The position numbers and the translations under genes were made by a program. From Galerina marginata (lineage: Eukaryota > Basidiomycota > Agaricomycetes > Agaricales > Galerinaceae): a stretch of DNA of 64,000 nt. The notes under the pieces are model-generated. The model saw nothing but the letters and a program-made list of their open reading frames with translations, was not told the origin of the DNA and made no database searches. Shown piece by piece: positions 34,215 through 45,475 of this stretch. Each line of letters opens with the position of its first letter. Position 1 is the first letter of the stretch. Location of the stretch: the NCBI GenBank assembly GCA_023014335.1, contig JAECYW010000020.1, forward strand, positions 806,001 to 870,000. Reading direction: 5' to 3'.

Positions 34215-35871
34215 GTACTACAACAGATTCTTGAGAAAGCGGCACTGATGTTCGAAGCCCAACCATTCCGTAGGTTTGCCATTGGTCTTGCCCTTCGCGG
34301 CACTGGCGACAATGTGGAGTTTTCTTTTGTGTTGGTTGATCGAGCTGGTGTCTGTATAACTGAATGGTACAAAATTAGTGGGTACGAGGGTATTTGCCTT
34401 GCTCGCATAGTGTTCGCACTCTCCTATGCCAGCCCAGACGTCCTCGGTGTTGACACCTCGATGACAATAGACCCCTTCACTGGTGACGTCACCAAGATCA
34501 AGTGTCAAGGACGGGATTTCACAGTTATAAAGCACATACACTCTTCTCTTGTCCTTGTTGGTCGCGGCACCCATGTCTTCCTTGTGCAAGATGAGGACAA
34601 GAACTTCCACATCCTCAAGGACGCCTGGATCCTGGAATTTCAGAAATCAACACGCTCTCATTGATCAGCAACGCTCTCAAGGAAGATTCTTCAAGTTTAT
34701 CTTCGATACATCCGCGATTCATTGCGGGAGAGGAAATGAATGACTCGACCAACCCACGAAGAGGAAAACTGGTCGCGAAACCCCCTGAACGTGTTCACCG
34801 TCGGGTGGTGACTGGTCCTGTTGGGGATCCCTTAACGTCTTTTCGGTCTCGTATAGAATTTGTCAAAGTTCTTATAGACTGTGTCAACTGTAAGTCCTGG
34901 TATTTAACATCAAGGCTATTTAATTATTCAATTGCTTTTCAGGGCTTGATTATCTCCACAATACGTGCAAGATAGTACATGGCGACTTGAGCATAAATAA
35001 CATTGTGATTTATCGCAACCCCCCCTCTCGCCCACCCTCAGACTCGACAGATGTCAAGGAGTCGACTGGACCTTCTACTCGGGGCAGTTTGGCAACGGCA
35101 CAAGCACCATTCATAGTAGCTCCAGTGGAAGGGGTGGAAGAAAGTATTCCAGTCACTGGCGTCGTCATAGATTACGACTATGCTCGTAATCTTGGCACTC
35201 TCTTGGAAAAAACATCAGTGCGTCCCCATCATTCCTTGAATTATACCCTTCATAGTCATTTCTTGTTGCTATAGGGTACTTTACCTTTCATGACACTTGC
35301 CTCATTGGACAAAGAAAACTGTGGCAAATATATTCACGGTCCAGCTGAGGACCTCGAGTCACTTCTCTACACAATTCTTGGTGTTGTCACCTTCATTGTA
35401 GGACCTTGTGGCCAAACTCGAGCACCCAAAGATCATGTTCCTCTTGCACGATGGTACAATGAAATTGATCGTGAACAACTCTACAAAGACAAAGCCATAG
35501 ATTTGCTTTGGTTTGACAGGGAAATTCTGAGTCACCTCCCCAACTACTGGGAGCCCTTCTCTCCTTACCTTCGTCGTCTCATACTTGCTACGTGGCCCGG
35601 ACCGTCTCAATTTCAGCCAAGTTCTGCCTCCCACAAGTCATTTAGGGAGATCCTCGAAGCAGCCCTCGTCGATTTATCCACCAACCATCCTGAAGAAATG
35701 CCAGCCAGTTATGCTCGGGTCACTAAGCGCTCTCGCTCTCGAGCTCCTGGTGATGAAGGCAAATACCCTTTCAAGATTTCTCGAGTTGATGTCAGGAATG
35801 GCCAACGGCGCCTTCCTCATCCTGCTATTGTGCAGCCGCTTTCTCAGTGGGCAGACTCTGTCGATGCATAG
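34215..35871 (+). pseudogene. FunK1 fungal protein kinase, truncated and frameshifted
   Basis: Recognisable Pkinase_fungal (FunK1) protein. Exon 1 (to 34889) covers the ATP-lobe region through PERVHRRVVTGPVGDPLTSF. After a 53-bp intron (34890-34942), exon 2 holds LDYLHNTCKIVHGDLSINNI, the catalytic loop with HGD...N. It then has VVIDYDYAR, where DYD stands for DFG as usual in this family. After a 57-bp intron (35218-35274), exon 3 starts GTLPFM and runs to SQWADSVDA and TAG at 35871. Both introns splice in phase. Near 34632 the frame changes: KDAWIL must be followed by GISEINTL, which lies in another frame, so about 10 bases are lost. The N-terminal domain stops at the junction motif (34212). 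FunK1 kinases are expanded in mushrooms and of unclear role. First in-frame ATG is 34248. Confidence 0.85.
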
Positions 35872-36159
35872 GATGTGGACAAGGGTTCCTGCTTGATCAT
35901 CTTCTTCTCACATTGTTGTAAATTTACATCTTGCCTCCTGTTGACCGCTTCTGAAGGACTTTCAACTTTCGTATACTTTTCTCTCGTCTTGTACAGTAAG
36001 CTTTCACGATGATTATGTAATTTGTCACTAGTCTTATTTCCGAACTAACGTGAGTCACAGCTTGCTTCCTTCTTGTGTTCATGCACCCTTCTGGCCATAG
36101 TTTTGAACCGAACTTTCGAGGCGCACACCCTGCTTTGTCGCCTATGGCTGCTATGGGGA
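35872..36159. other. 3' flank of the kinase copy
   Basis: No gene seen; AT-moderate DNA with TTGT-rich words that could be the kinase 3' UTR. Confidence 0.35.
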
Positions 36160-36569
36160 AGCACCTAGTTGGCCGCCAGCGGTATTTGCTGGCTCTCCTT
36201 TCAACATCGGACGATCATGAGCTGCACCTCTCACTCTTTCCAGCACTGACTCTCCCTCCTCTGAGGGTTCTGGGCGTCTGGGGGGTTGTCAATTAGTGAC
36301 TCTCCAGCGAAAGTTGGTTCTGAGCCTATTGTTATGGAGAACCAACTTGTGCATGTGTCATTTAAGCCCCGAGGAGTATCTTTGAAACACTTGTGGTCTT
36401 CATACCACGCACGAATCACTCACCTATTGCATCCGTCATCGTCCTTTCTCTTTCCGATTGTGGTACACCAGTCATCCCAGAGAAGAAACGGCCCTCCTCT
36501 GTCAGGCTTTTGAGGAGAAATACTCCTATCACCTACCAAATCTGCCTTCGCTTTCCCAGCGGTCAAGAC
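36160..36569 (+). repeat. Long inverted repeat R1, copy B
   Basis: 36193-36569 is the reverse complement of bases 1-377 with near identity; similarity begins near 36160 (GCGGTATTTGCTGGCT) after a short gap. As copy A runs off the window, the true length is unknown, and 36570 onward may still belong to it. Short minus-strand frames cross the repeat (36794-36420, 36419-36231) and join if a one-base difference near 36420 is ignored, but I do not recognise the product. Confidence 0.9.
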
Positions 36570-37937
36570 ACCCTCCAGCCCTTCCAAACGCACAAATCCG
36601 GCCATTCGCCTTGTTCTCCGGGAGATCCGACGCATAAATCGTCTCATTGCAGCTTTTAACACAGTCCTCAAGAGTGGTCTTTTCCATGTACATCGTTGGT
36701 CATGCCCTATTTCTCCACGTTCTATGCATCCCGGCAATATTCTGACACTCGCCCTCGTATTTCCGTGACCACTTGCACCAACCACGCTGCACACTACACA
36801 AAATTCGCTTTGCAGAAGAACGTGCTGAACGCCAATTTCCTCAACCGAGATACTCCTCTGCCAAAGTGTTATTCTTGCTGAAAGGCGGTTCAGCCAAGAT
36901 TTTATTTCATCGAAAATATTCAGGTTTGCCGTCGCACTTTATCTGCTCCAAACTTCAACCTGGGCGACCTCCAGACAGGGGCGTCCAATCTCAAGCGTGC
37001 AACAACGGAATACTTCGAAAACTATAGGCACGCACACAGCAGCCCCACAGGATAAGTCATGGCTAACCTGTCCCGCTGTGAAGGCTGTTGGAAAGCGTCC
37101 ATCCACAGGCCCCATTCGCCTGGCCCAGACTGATGGCTCTTGCTGATCTTCGGCGGATACTGTCAAGGGCATCCCAAAACCCACCCATGGGTCAGACGGC
37201 TGGGAGAAGTGGTCTATCTGGCGACTTACAGCTCGTGCTTTACAGGCCGTGCTCGATCTTGTGAACTTCATCATTATGCATTCACTCTTCCTTGACGGTG
37301 TCAAGCGAACAAACATGTATTTCTGGAAATCATAGCTTCCTCTCCTTTACTCCTTCCTTATCACTGTCTCTTCTCTGGTGTCGGAAACTCCGTACTCCGA
37401 GCTTTTTCGCAAGGTTCGTGCTTCAATAGTCTCCAAATATCGTTCTCTGATTTCTGAGACACAGATTTAGGAGGAGGTCGTCGCAATCGCCAACTCGGGG
37501 CAGATCGGTCTCTTCCTCCAGTCGTACCCAGGCGCTTCCTTTGTGCATTGTCCACCAATCACCATCTAAGTCTGTGTCACGCCACTTCGTTGTCCATCCC
37601 GACCCGAAGGACCTCGAGAAACAAGGTAAGTAAGTTGTTATCCATTCAGTGCCCTTGTTTCTGACACTTTTGGCTCTATTTAGCTATGGTACGGGTCTTG
37701 ACGATGTCGTTTGGCCGCCTCTCCTCCTTGATAAATGTGGGCTGACTCGCAACGCTAAGATGGGGGGATGCACGAAGGGAGGCGCTAGCATTGGGTAACC
37801 CGCCTGGTACGTCGTACTCTCATCATCCCACTCACCCACTCAACATCGTAATCCAGCTTTATGCGTGCGCCTACAACCTTTCCTGATCCGCCGCTCGACT
37901 GCCCAGGAGGATAGAACGTCACTACCGCTCATTGCCA
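36570..37937. other. Likely remainder of the R1 element, no named gene
   Basis: Broken open frames in all plus-strand phases give protein-like scraps (KTHSPCSPGDP, RLTARALQAVLDLVNFI) separated by stops, as expected of an old coding element. I cannot assign them to a family. Confidence 0.35.
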
Positions 37938-38766
37938 TGGCCCTGCTTTTGCCTATCCAACCCAGAGGCCAAGACCCGTTACGGATTGATGATGCTCCTC
38001 ACAGCCCGTCTCGTCTCCATAATCGCCCAGAGTATCCCACTGTCTCCTGTATGTCGCCCGTTTCTGCCCATTTACCAACGCCGCAAGGAGAAGTAATGGT
38101 ACTCCTACGCGCATGTTGCAAAGCATGTGAGCGGATCGCGGAGGGGTCTCTCAAGGAAGAAGAAAGGTGGCAAGAAAAGTTCACAAAGGGTGCCAAACGT
38201 CGTCGAAGCGCGAGCCTGGAGACCAACAACATAAACACCGTTTTCCGTCTGCCATCCCACGCGAGGACTTCCAGTTTCTCGAAGGAATTTATGCGCTCTC
38301 TTTCTTCATCTTTGGACAACATAGGCAATTCGTCTCGATACGGATCTACCTCTATCTTTACGCTCATGGTCGATGAAGTTGATAAACGGAGGAAGTCCCT
38401 TGATGGACAAACTCCACTGCATCACGCCACGCCTCTCAGTTATCTCGTCTTCTATCGGCATCACCGCAAGCCATATCCATGGAAAACAGTGCCTGCAACG
38501 CCCCACTGGAAATGGCTCAGCTTGCGGAACCCAAAAAGCGCCTTAAGACGTATTCCTACTATTTCTACTCTAACCATGTGTCGCGCCTTGCTCCGTGTCC
38601 TATTTATCCAACTGTGGTAGATCTTGAGCCTCCAAGATTCCCGATTGTACATGGTCTGGCGGTGGAGATGGAACTGAAGGTGATGCACGAGGTCATCGAG
38701 AGAGTCCGGAGAGGGCGATGGGCGTCTGTTACGAGCTGGTGCTTCCTCCTCGACGGCAGAATATAA
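37938..38766 (+). pseudogene. Hypothetical gene, frame broken or mis-spliced
   Basis: From ATG 37938 the frame reads ACCKACERIAEGSLKEEERW, RRRSASLETNNINTVFR and HARTSSFSKEFMRSLSSSLD up to about 38400, then loses protein character. From about 38455 another frame continues (MENSACNAPLEMAQLAEPKK...KVMHEVIERVRRGRW) to a stop at 38766. No good GT...AG pair joins the two, so a frameshift near 38400-38470 is likely. Family unknown. Confidence 0.35.
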
Positions 38767-38767
38767 T

Positions 38768-39270
38768 ATGCGGACCACCTTCCATGCTACAGTGTTTTCA
38801 TGGCGGGAAAAGCTCATTGAAACCATATTGCGCATCGATCCGCATGCAAGCATTGTTGTTAATTCACCAGCCTTCCACTCTCAGCATATCAATTTCCCTG
38901 TTGTGACAGTAATCAATGCAAAGCGCTATGGTCTACCAGCAATTTTGCTCTTGTATGGCGCGATATTGAACCTACACGAAGAAGATGTAGCTTGTGTTTT
39001 AGAGTTTCTGTGAGTGTTCTTGGTCAAAAAGTATGAAATGAGTTTCTGACTGACCCAAATGAAATAGCAACCCAAACGTTCGGGATCAAGTTTCAACTGA
39101 CGACCCACTCGGAATCCAAAGGCTATATCCATCTTGCATACCAACTTGTTAAAACCGCTCTCCGGAACCGCTCTCCGGAACCACGACGACGTGGCCAAGC
39201 TTCTCATCATGCTTGGGCAACAGTTGACGATGGTCTGTTGCAGACTCTACAGAGATATTCAAATCCTTAA
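38768..39270 (+). pseudogene. Hypothetical repeat-protein fragment
   Basis: Reads REKLIETILRIDPHASIVVN then FPVVTVINAKRYGLPAILLL, YGAILNLHEEDVACVLEFL, then a 54-bp GTGAGT...ATAG intron (39013-39066) and QTFGIKFQLTTHSESKGYIH...LVKTALRNRSPEPRRRGQAS. The spacing of helices resembles ankyrin-like repeat proteins, but I cannot confirm it. The end is lost near 39270. Confidence 0.35.
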
Positions 39271-39594
39271 CTCTGGCTGACAGTCAAGGACTTTGTCGAT
39301 TACGCTTTGGAGGATCTTTCTGGCAAAATAGACCAGAACGACGAAGAGGCAGCCGTGATCAGCCAAGGGCCCACAATACCTGAACCCCCAAACGCCTTAA
39401 ACCAGACTTGATGACTCGAGCCCTGACGACCAAGTGAGTAACCGCGTTTAGCTTAAAATTCTCGTATCCTAATCTTCTTGAATTTCGAACAGGATCAAGT
39501 TCATCGGGATGAATCCGATTGTGTTCGCTGTACGCAAACAGCGTGTTACCGAAATCCTTGTGTCCATGTTGTTGAGAAGATCGTCTAAAAATTC
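39271..39594. other. Gap without a supported gene
   Basis: No supported gene; left flank of the RPB1 fragment. Confidence 0.35.
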
Positions 39595-41328
39595 TTAGTG
39601 TACCACAAAGTGAGGAAACTCAAGCTGAACTTAGCCAGATTGCATGGGTTCCCAAACAGGTCAGTTTGCCTGCGCGTTTAAGTTGGGTTCTGCATTGCTG
39701 ACTGAAAATGCAGATTATCCCCCCCAAGCCAACAAACCCGTCATGAGCATCGTCCAAAATACACCTTGCGGTATTAGAAAGTTCATGATGCGTGATACCT
39801 TCTTGGACTGGAATCAAGGACAAAATATCCTCTTGTGGGTCCCTGAATGGGACGGCTCCATTCCGATTCCTGCTATCCTCAAACTGAAGCCTCTGTGGAC
39901 AGGAAAGCAAATCCTCAGCTTGACCATTCCCCGTGGTATCAACATCCACAGTGCGCCAGACCCGATACTCCCCGTTTTCGACAACGGCGTTTTGATTGAG
40001 AATGGCAAGCTGATATTCGAAATCATCGAGAAGAAGACCGTTGGAGCGTCGCAGAGTGGTTTAGTGCACCGCGTGTTCCGTGAGAAAGGACCCGACGCCA
40101 CTTGCCAATTGTTTACTGGCATCCAGATGGTTGTTAATTTCTGGCTCTTCCATAATGGCTTCAACATTGGCATTGGCGATACTATTGCCGACTCTGCAAC
40201 AATGTCATACATCACCCAGCACATTTTGCTCAAAAGCACTTCAAGGAGGACAAGAATGTCAAGCAGATGGTGGTCGCCGGTTCAAAGGGTTCATTTCTCA
40301 ACATTTCGCAAATGTCTTGTCTGTGTAGGACAGCTGTCCGTCGAAGGTCGTCGTATTCCATTCGGCCTCCGTCATCGCATCCTACCGCACTTCACGAAAT
40401 ACAACTTCAACCCAGAATCGTGTGGATTTGTCGAGAATTCATATCTTCGCGGCCTGATTCCCCAGGAATGCTTCTTCCATGCTATGGCAGGTCCTGAAAG
40501 TCTCATTCAAAACTCTTGAGGACGTCATGGTTTGCTACGACGGCACAGTCCGAAATTCCCTCAGCGATCTCATCCAGTCTGTATATGGTGATGACGGAAT
40601 GGATGGTGCCTTCGTTGAGAGGCAAACAATTGAGACGTTCCACCTCAATGACAGGGAATTCGAACATGATTACCGTATAGATGTCACAGACCCAGCCGGC
40701 GGCTTCCTCCCTGGTGTCTTGCAGGTTGGCATTGACGACAATTCCCTCGAACTCCAAGTGAAGCTGGATGAGGAATATGCCCGCTTGGTCGAAGATCGCA
40801 GACTCCTTCGCGAGTTTGTCTTCCCTCGAGTACCCAATACCCAACCCCACTATCCTCCTGTCAATCTCCATCGCATCGTCCAGAACACTAGATCTTCCAC
40901 GTCGATCGTCGCAAACCAAGTGACCGCAACCCGGCCTACATGGTCGATGCTGTGCATGAACGTGGCAAATAATTGGTTGTCGTCCGTGGCGACGACCGTC
41001 CTCGACAATGTCAACAAGGAGGCTCAAGAGAACTCAACACTAACCACCTTCGGGCTTTCTTTGCGTTTTGGAGAAGTCCATCTAACACGAGAAGCTTTCG
41101 ATTGGGTGATTGGCGAGGTGAAGAGAAAAATCAACCAATCAATCGTACACCCCGGAGAGATGTGTGGCACACTGGCTGCCCAGTCAACTGGAGAACCGGC
41201 CACCCAAATGACCCTCAACACCTTCCATTATGCTGGTGTCTCCAGTAAGAACGTCACCCTTGGTTTGCCGCGTTTGTAGCAAATTATCGATGTCGCCTCA
41301 AATATCAAGACGCCCTCGTTAACTGTAT
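39595..41328 (+). pseudogene. rpb1: RNA polymerase II largest subunit (RPB1) fragment
   Basis: Unmistakable RPB1 text: VPQSEETQAELSQIAWVPKQ (39603-39659), a retained 54-bp intron (39660-39713), [113 protein letters not shown], and the trigger-loop region [20 protein letters not shown]. It starts just after the point where the catalytic NADFDGD motif should stand and stops after IKTPSLTV, at the junction motif. About 60 residues are missing after TMSYITQ (40215). The bridge-helix segment between HAMAG and LEDVMV (about 40492-40525) is deleted with a frame change. An AAG-to-TAG stop follows LGLPRL (41277). The intron shows it is a DNA-level copy, not a retrocopy. Non-functional. Confidence 0.95.
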
Positions 41329-41330
41329 AG

Positions 41331-41349
41331 CGGTGGCCCACAAAACAAC
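41331..41349 (+). repeat. Junction motif, second copy
   Basis: GCGGTGGCCCACAAAACAA, abutting the broken 3' end of the RPB1 fragment; see 34194 for the first copy. Confidence 0.6.
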
Positions 41350-41524
41350 TCAGATTGGAGGTTTGCGGCAGACTGCGGAGGGTGGACGAAAGAAGACGAG
41401 CGCGATGGCGAGACTACAGCCGGAGTGCGAACGCGAACCCGGCGTCCCGGTGGCTACACCAATCGAAGCTTGTGATTGGTGGATCCAAGCTTTGGTGACT
41501 TGCTGACCAAATGTCCAAATTTGT

Positions 41525-41745
41525 TTGCATCCCGCGCTGGCTGCATGGTTTTCTCCTTTCAACAAGGGAAAGCACGAGCAGCACCTCTCGCTCTGTCTAG
41601 TATTGACCCTCCCTCTTTCGAGGGTTCTGGGCGTCTTGAAGTTGTCAATTAGTGACTCTCCAGCGAAAGTTGGTTCTGAGCCTTATTGTTTTAGAGAAAC
41701 TACTTACTTGTACATGTGTTGTCTATGTGCGTCTACGACCTGACT
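41525..41745 (+). repeat. Repeat R1, copy C (diverged)
   Basis: Matches copy B in order: CTCCTTTCAACA, CACCTCTCGCTCTGTCTAG, GAGGGTTCTGGGCGTCT, then GTCAATTAGTGACTCTCCAG and CGAAAGTTGGTTCTGAGCC. Divergence is well above that between A and B and the match fades after about 41715. It shows R1 is a repeat family, not a single inversion. Confidence 0.85.
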
Positions 41746-43180
41746 TTTGCATATCTCTGGTGAGTATAATTTCCTTCTAAGTTCTATAGGCTGACTTGGC
41801 CTATTCTTGCTACTCTCTAGATACTGGATTATGTGGCCTACTAATTCATCCTCCTCGCAGACCTTTCTACGTCGAGGACATAGGACAGGACTTACGATGC
41901 TCGTGTTGCGTGCCACTTGGGGAAAATCTCTAGTGCCCAGAGGGCCAGATACTCAACCACGAAACAGGTCTTAGTTTTCAACTTCTGCAGCTCTTTTGCA
42001 ATTTACGACGGCGCTCTCGTCGCTCCTCCCATACACAGGCCTCACCAAATAAGGCGCACCACCGAGCAAGGCTCGACTTTGAGTATGACCAGCAGGGCTC
42101 CATCGGCTCCTCCTTTACCTAGTATTTCGGTTCAATCTCCTCAGTCTCCCTCAGTCTCCTCGCCGTCTATAACCCACCTGGTCGGATGACGGATATATAA
42201 GGGATTATGGCTTTTTTTTGCGACGGTGAACTTCTTAACCGCGGGTCGCGCCACCACCCCAGTGTCGTGGAAGAACTCATGAAATCTGGACCGCTTCTTT
42301 TTTTGGTGGAAAAGCATGAATGAACCCAAACCTCCTGACTCCTGAGTCACTGCCTTCAGAGGAAGTGACATGTTTAGGTCTGGCTATTTGACGCATCCTA
42401 GACCCCTGCCTGGTTCATGGTTTTCGATTACACGATCACAGAAGTTCTTACGTGGACCACCCGAGACCTCCATAGGGCCTCCGCCCGCCGAACGTCGTTG
42501 CTACCAGTGCAACGTGCAATTATTGTCCCCTTTCGCGCCAGCCGACAAGCATGATCGCTGTCTTTCTTTACTGCCTTGCCCTCCCGAGTCACGACTCTCG
42601 TCCCGGTTCGTTCCGATTGGGGAACAAGAGAAACTTCGTGACAAAATGATTCTTTCACATCGGAGTTTTGGAGCTGGAAATGAATTTCCGGCGCACTTTT
42701 GTTGTCTGGAAATAAAATTCTCACTTTCTGATTGGAAATGAAAATTCCAGTCCTAAACCCCCGATGTGTTTGGAGAAATGAGATGGACCGTCAACAAGCT
42801 TAAGCGTCGCTTCTTTTCCTTTCCGGATAGATATTTTTACTCTCAAAGTAGCTCGACGCTCTTGTCACTCGTGGCCCAAGTTTCTGCAAGACCAAGCCTT
42901 CACCTTCTCTTCTCGTATTCGATTTCCTATGAGGTTCATCTGCTTGCACTAGTACATGGCGGCTTCTAATTTCACAGCCTCTGCCGTACCTGCAAAGTTC
43001 CGAAAGAGGAACAAGAGAAACTTCATGACAAACTGGGTCTTTGGAGAAATGAGAAGCACAGTAGGATGACCTAGTCCACAGTATGCGATCCAACACAACG
43101 TGATCGAGTCTTCATCATATACATCACCTCCCACATGATCCAGGATAATTCACCCTGTAACTTCATTGTTCAGTGACCCG
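41746..43180. other. Anonymous stretch with a local direct repeat
   Basis: Two related blocks, about 42530-42660 and 42950-43050, share GGAACAAGAGAAACTTC-TGACAAA. The first reads RRCYQCNVQLLSPFAPADKH on the plus strand, which may be a Cys-containing relic. Otherwise only short open frames. Confidence 0.4.
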
Positions 43181-43480
43181 TAAGGTTTTGAACGCCACAC
43201 AAATGAAAGTAGGTTGCCCCTTTTGGGAACTCCATGAGAGATCCACATCTGAGTTTCACCAACCGTCGTATCTTTCCATTCCCTTTAGAAAGGGCTTCCA
43301 AAGAATTCTTATAAAATTCGAGTGGAATCCGAGCAGGGATGGAACAAAAGAGGCCTCCGTCCTATTAGCTCCATGGACAGAGATTTTGGAACGCAACTTT
43401 ACTTCTCTCCATTTTGGGTCGCTTGGCACCAGCATATAAGTTGCGAAAGACCTCTGCATTCCGCACTAGAGATTTGGTTG

Positions 43481-44148
43481 ATGGCCGACTTCCTTCCCCA
43501 CTTTCAAGAAGTGGACAATATTTCGGTAAGCTGGATGGTCTGTTTGACCGGCTTTTCCAACCATGATATCTGCCAGGTTCTTCTTGAGAACATCGAAAGA
43601 CTGTTGGAGGATTATCGAGTCAAACTTGATGATTTAGAGCAGATCCTTTTACCAGTAGGATTGAACTTACCTGGCTATATATCCAGGTTGGTACACCTCC
43701 ATGTGCGTCGTCTTAAATTTTATCTCAAAATACAAGGCGAGATCGAAAATGACCCAGCACAGGCTTATCAGCCAAATAAATTATTTCCTCGACACTGCCC
43801 AGAAGATGCTCGAACTCTTCGATATCGCCAATTGCCTTGACGTTGCTGCCTTTCATCCAGCCTATCCTCGTCCACACGCTATTGATTATGTCATATTTCA
43901 ACTTGTATGTCCACTACCCGATTACTTGGCTGATCTGCCTACCAATTTTCCTCATTCTGCTCCAGGTGTACTTGCACGGTGTGGTAGGTTATTCAGCCTT
44001 TATCCTGGCCTTTAGCTCAGCCTGTCACCTTTTAATTTCCCAGACGATTGTGCGCGACAGGGTTGGTGGACATCACCCTCATCTGACTGCATTGGGCGAA
44101 GAACTCGAAATCTTCCGGACTGGAGTACTGGCTCAACTACAGAACTAG
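43481..44148 (+). CDS. Small protein of unknown function, three exons
   Basis: Model 43481-43690, 43737-43904 and 43966-44148 (186 aa). Introns are 46 and 61 bp, all phase 0, ending TAG at 44148. The text reads MADFLPHFQEVDNISVSWMV, LLENIERLLEDYRVKLDDLE, QINYFLDTAQKMLELFDIAN, then a hydrophobic stretch VYLHGVVGYSAFILAFSSAC that could be a membrane helix, and a polar tail. The helical middle has heptad-like spacing. I do not recognise the family. A decayed copy is at 8563-7865 (opposite strand), and a copy of only the 5' flank is at 18190. Homology to those copies extends into both flanks, so a block of at least 1 kb is the duplicated unit. Confidence 0.55.
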
Positions 44149-45219
44149 GCTTTTCGAAGAGGAGGGATGCGCAGAGTACCCAATACGGGCTGAGGAAGGG
44201 TTGGACCCTAAAGAGAAAAATCGCCCCGTGTCCGAGTCGTTATTTGAATCTTGGTGCCCCCTTGACTCCACAAATTGATCTTGGTTGCAAATAATTATAA
44301 GGGTCAACAAGGTTTTCACACAGACGCGGCTGCGCCGCGACGATGTCCGATACCCCAAACAGATATCAAAGTTGGGAGGAGAAATGAAGGAAAACAAAAA
44401 AAAAAGGGATCATGGAACAGCGGTAAGGTCTGTAGGCCAGATATCTACCTATCCCGCAAGGCTCTGTAACGGCAGCCAGCCTAAACTTTCAAAGTGGAAG
44501 TAGAGAAAAATATAACAAAATCGGAGGAAAGCCTGGACCAAGCTTGAACCATCATCGAGCCTGCAGATCCCGTAATGTGTCCACGCGATGTATCCTAAAC
44601 ACTGCTGGGCCCGGATTATTTTGCCGGGAGGCCAAAATGAAAGGTAAGTTGTTTGGATTTTGCCTTCACATTTTACTGACACGGGTCAATGCCTTAGGAT
44701 AGGCAAAATGGGGAGGCAAAAGTTTGGCAAAATTCTAACGACCTGCCGTCACATTTTGACTCCCCGTCAAAATGATCCGACCCCAGCTGTGAAATGTACA
44801 AATACGTGTACACGAAAGCTGGGGATAATCTCATCCTAAGAACCAGCTAGTACATCAGGAAAACCGCACGTCGCTAGAATCACTAGAGCTAGCTTCCCTA
44901 GTGACTCTAGCTTTCTAGCACATGAGCTGGGTCTATCTAATTATGTCCAATTCTAGCACCTGAGCCAGAGCTATGTCAGAGCTAGAAGAGCTGGAAATAA
45001 ATCATTTAGATAGAACCAGCGCGTTCTTGTAGAATTGAAAACCAATAATATTCACGGTAAATGTAGAAATACAAAACATTTCGGTTAACTAAGCTCTGAC
45101 ATGGTCAGCTGGAGCTATTTCTATTAGGCATGTCCTAACATTCATTTGCTTGTCCGACCGACCACCCAACAAAAGACCGCAGAGAGGTCCTCAGAAATCA
45201 CGAAAGGGTACAGGGCAGT
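44149..45219. repeat. Hairpin-forming non-coding stretch
   Basis: 44600-44790 is rich in CAAAATG/CATTTTG words in both orientations (GGCAAAATGGGGAGGCAAAA, CACATTTTGACTCCCCGTCA). 44860-45030 holds overlapping inverted repeats: GCTGGGTCTATCTAATTATG near 44926 pairs with the region around TTTAGATAGAACCAGC near 45007-45022, and CTAGAGCTAG words repeat at 44880-45000. No gene. Likely one or two small palindromic elements. Confidence 0.6.
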
Positions 45220-45475
45220 ATGGCTGACGTGGATAGGATAGCCAATGGGCCTGTAAACGGTATGTATGAGTACCGTGATGAAAACCATGATTCAACGGGC
45301 GTACCTTACCACGACAGTATTGGATGTTGGGCAACCAAAAAACGACTAGGTTTCGTTAAAGTTGTAGAGGTGAATCGTGAGGCTGGAAAAATTTCTGATT
45401 AACATTGCGATGAGTGCAATCGCGATCAATATGATTTGCTTACCATACAGCTTTGGCTGGTGAGTGTGTTCGGTG
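45220..45475 (+). pseudogene. Hypothetical fragment with in-frame stop
   Basis: MADVDRIANGPVNGMYEYRD, STGVPYHDSIGCWATKKRLG, VVEVNREAGKISD, then TAA at 45400-45402, then HCDECNRDQYDLLTIQLWL in the same frame up to a GTGAGT donor at about 45461. The conserved look on both sides of the stop suggests CAA changed to TAA. Family not recognised. Confidence 0.45.

Noticed and set aside
39700..40240. Minus-strand frame (141 codons) opposite the RPB1 fragment
   Set aside because: Antisense shadow; the plus strand is unmistakable RPB1.
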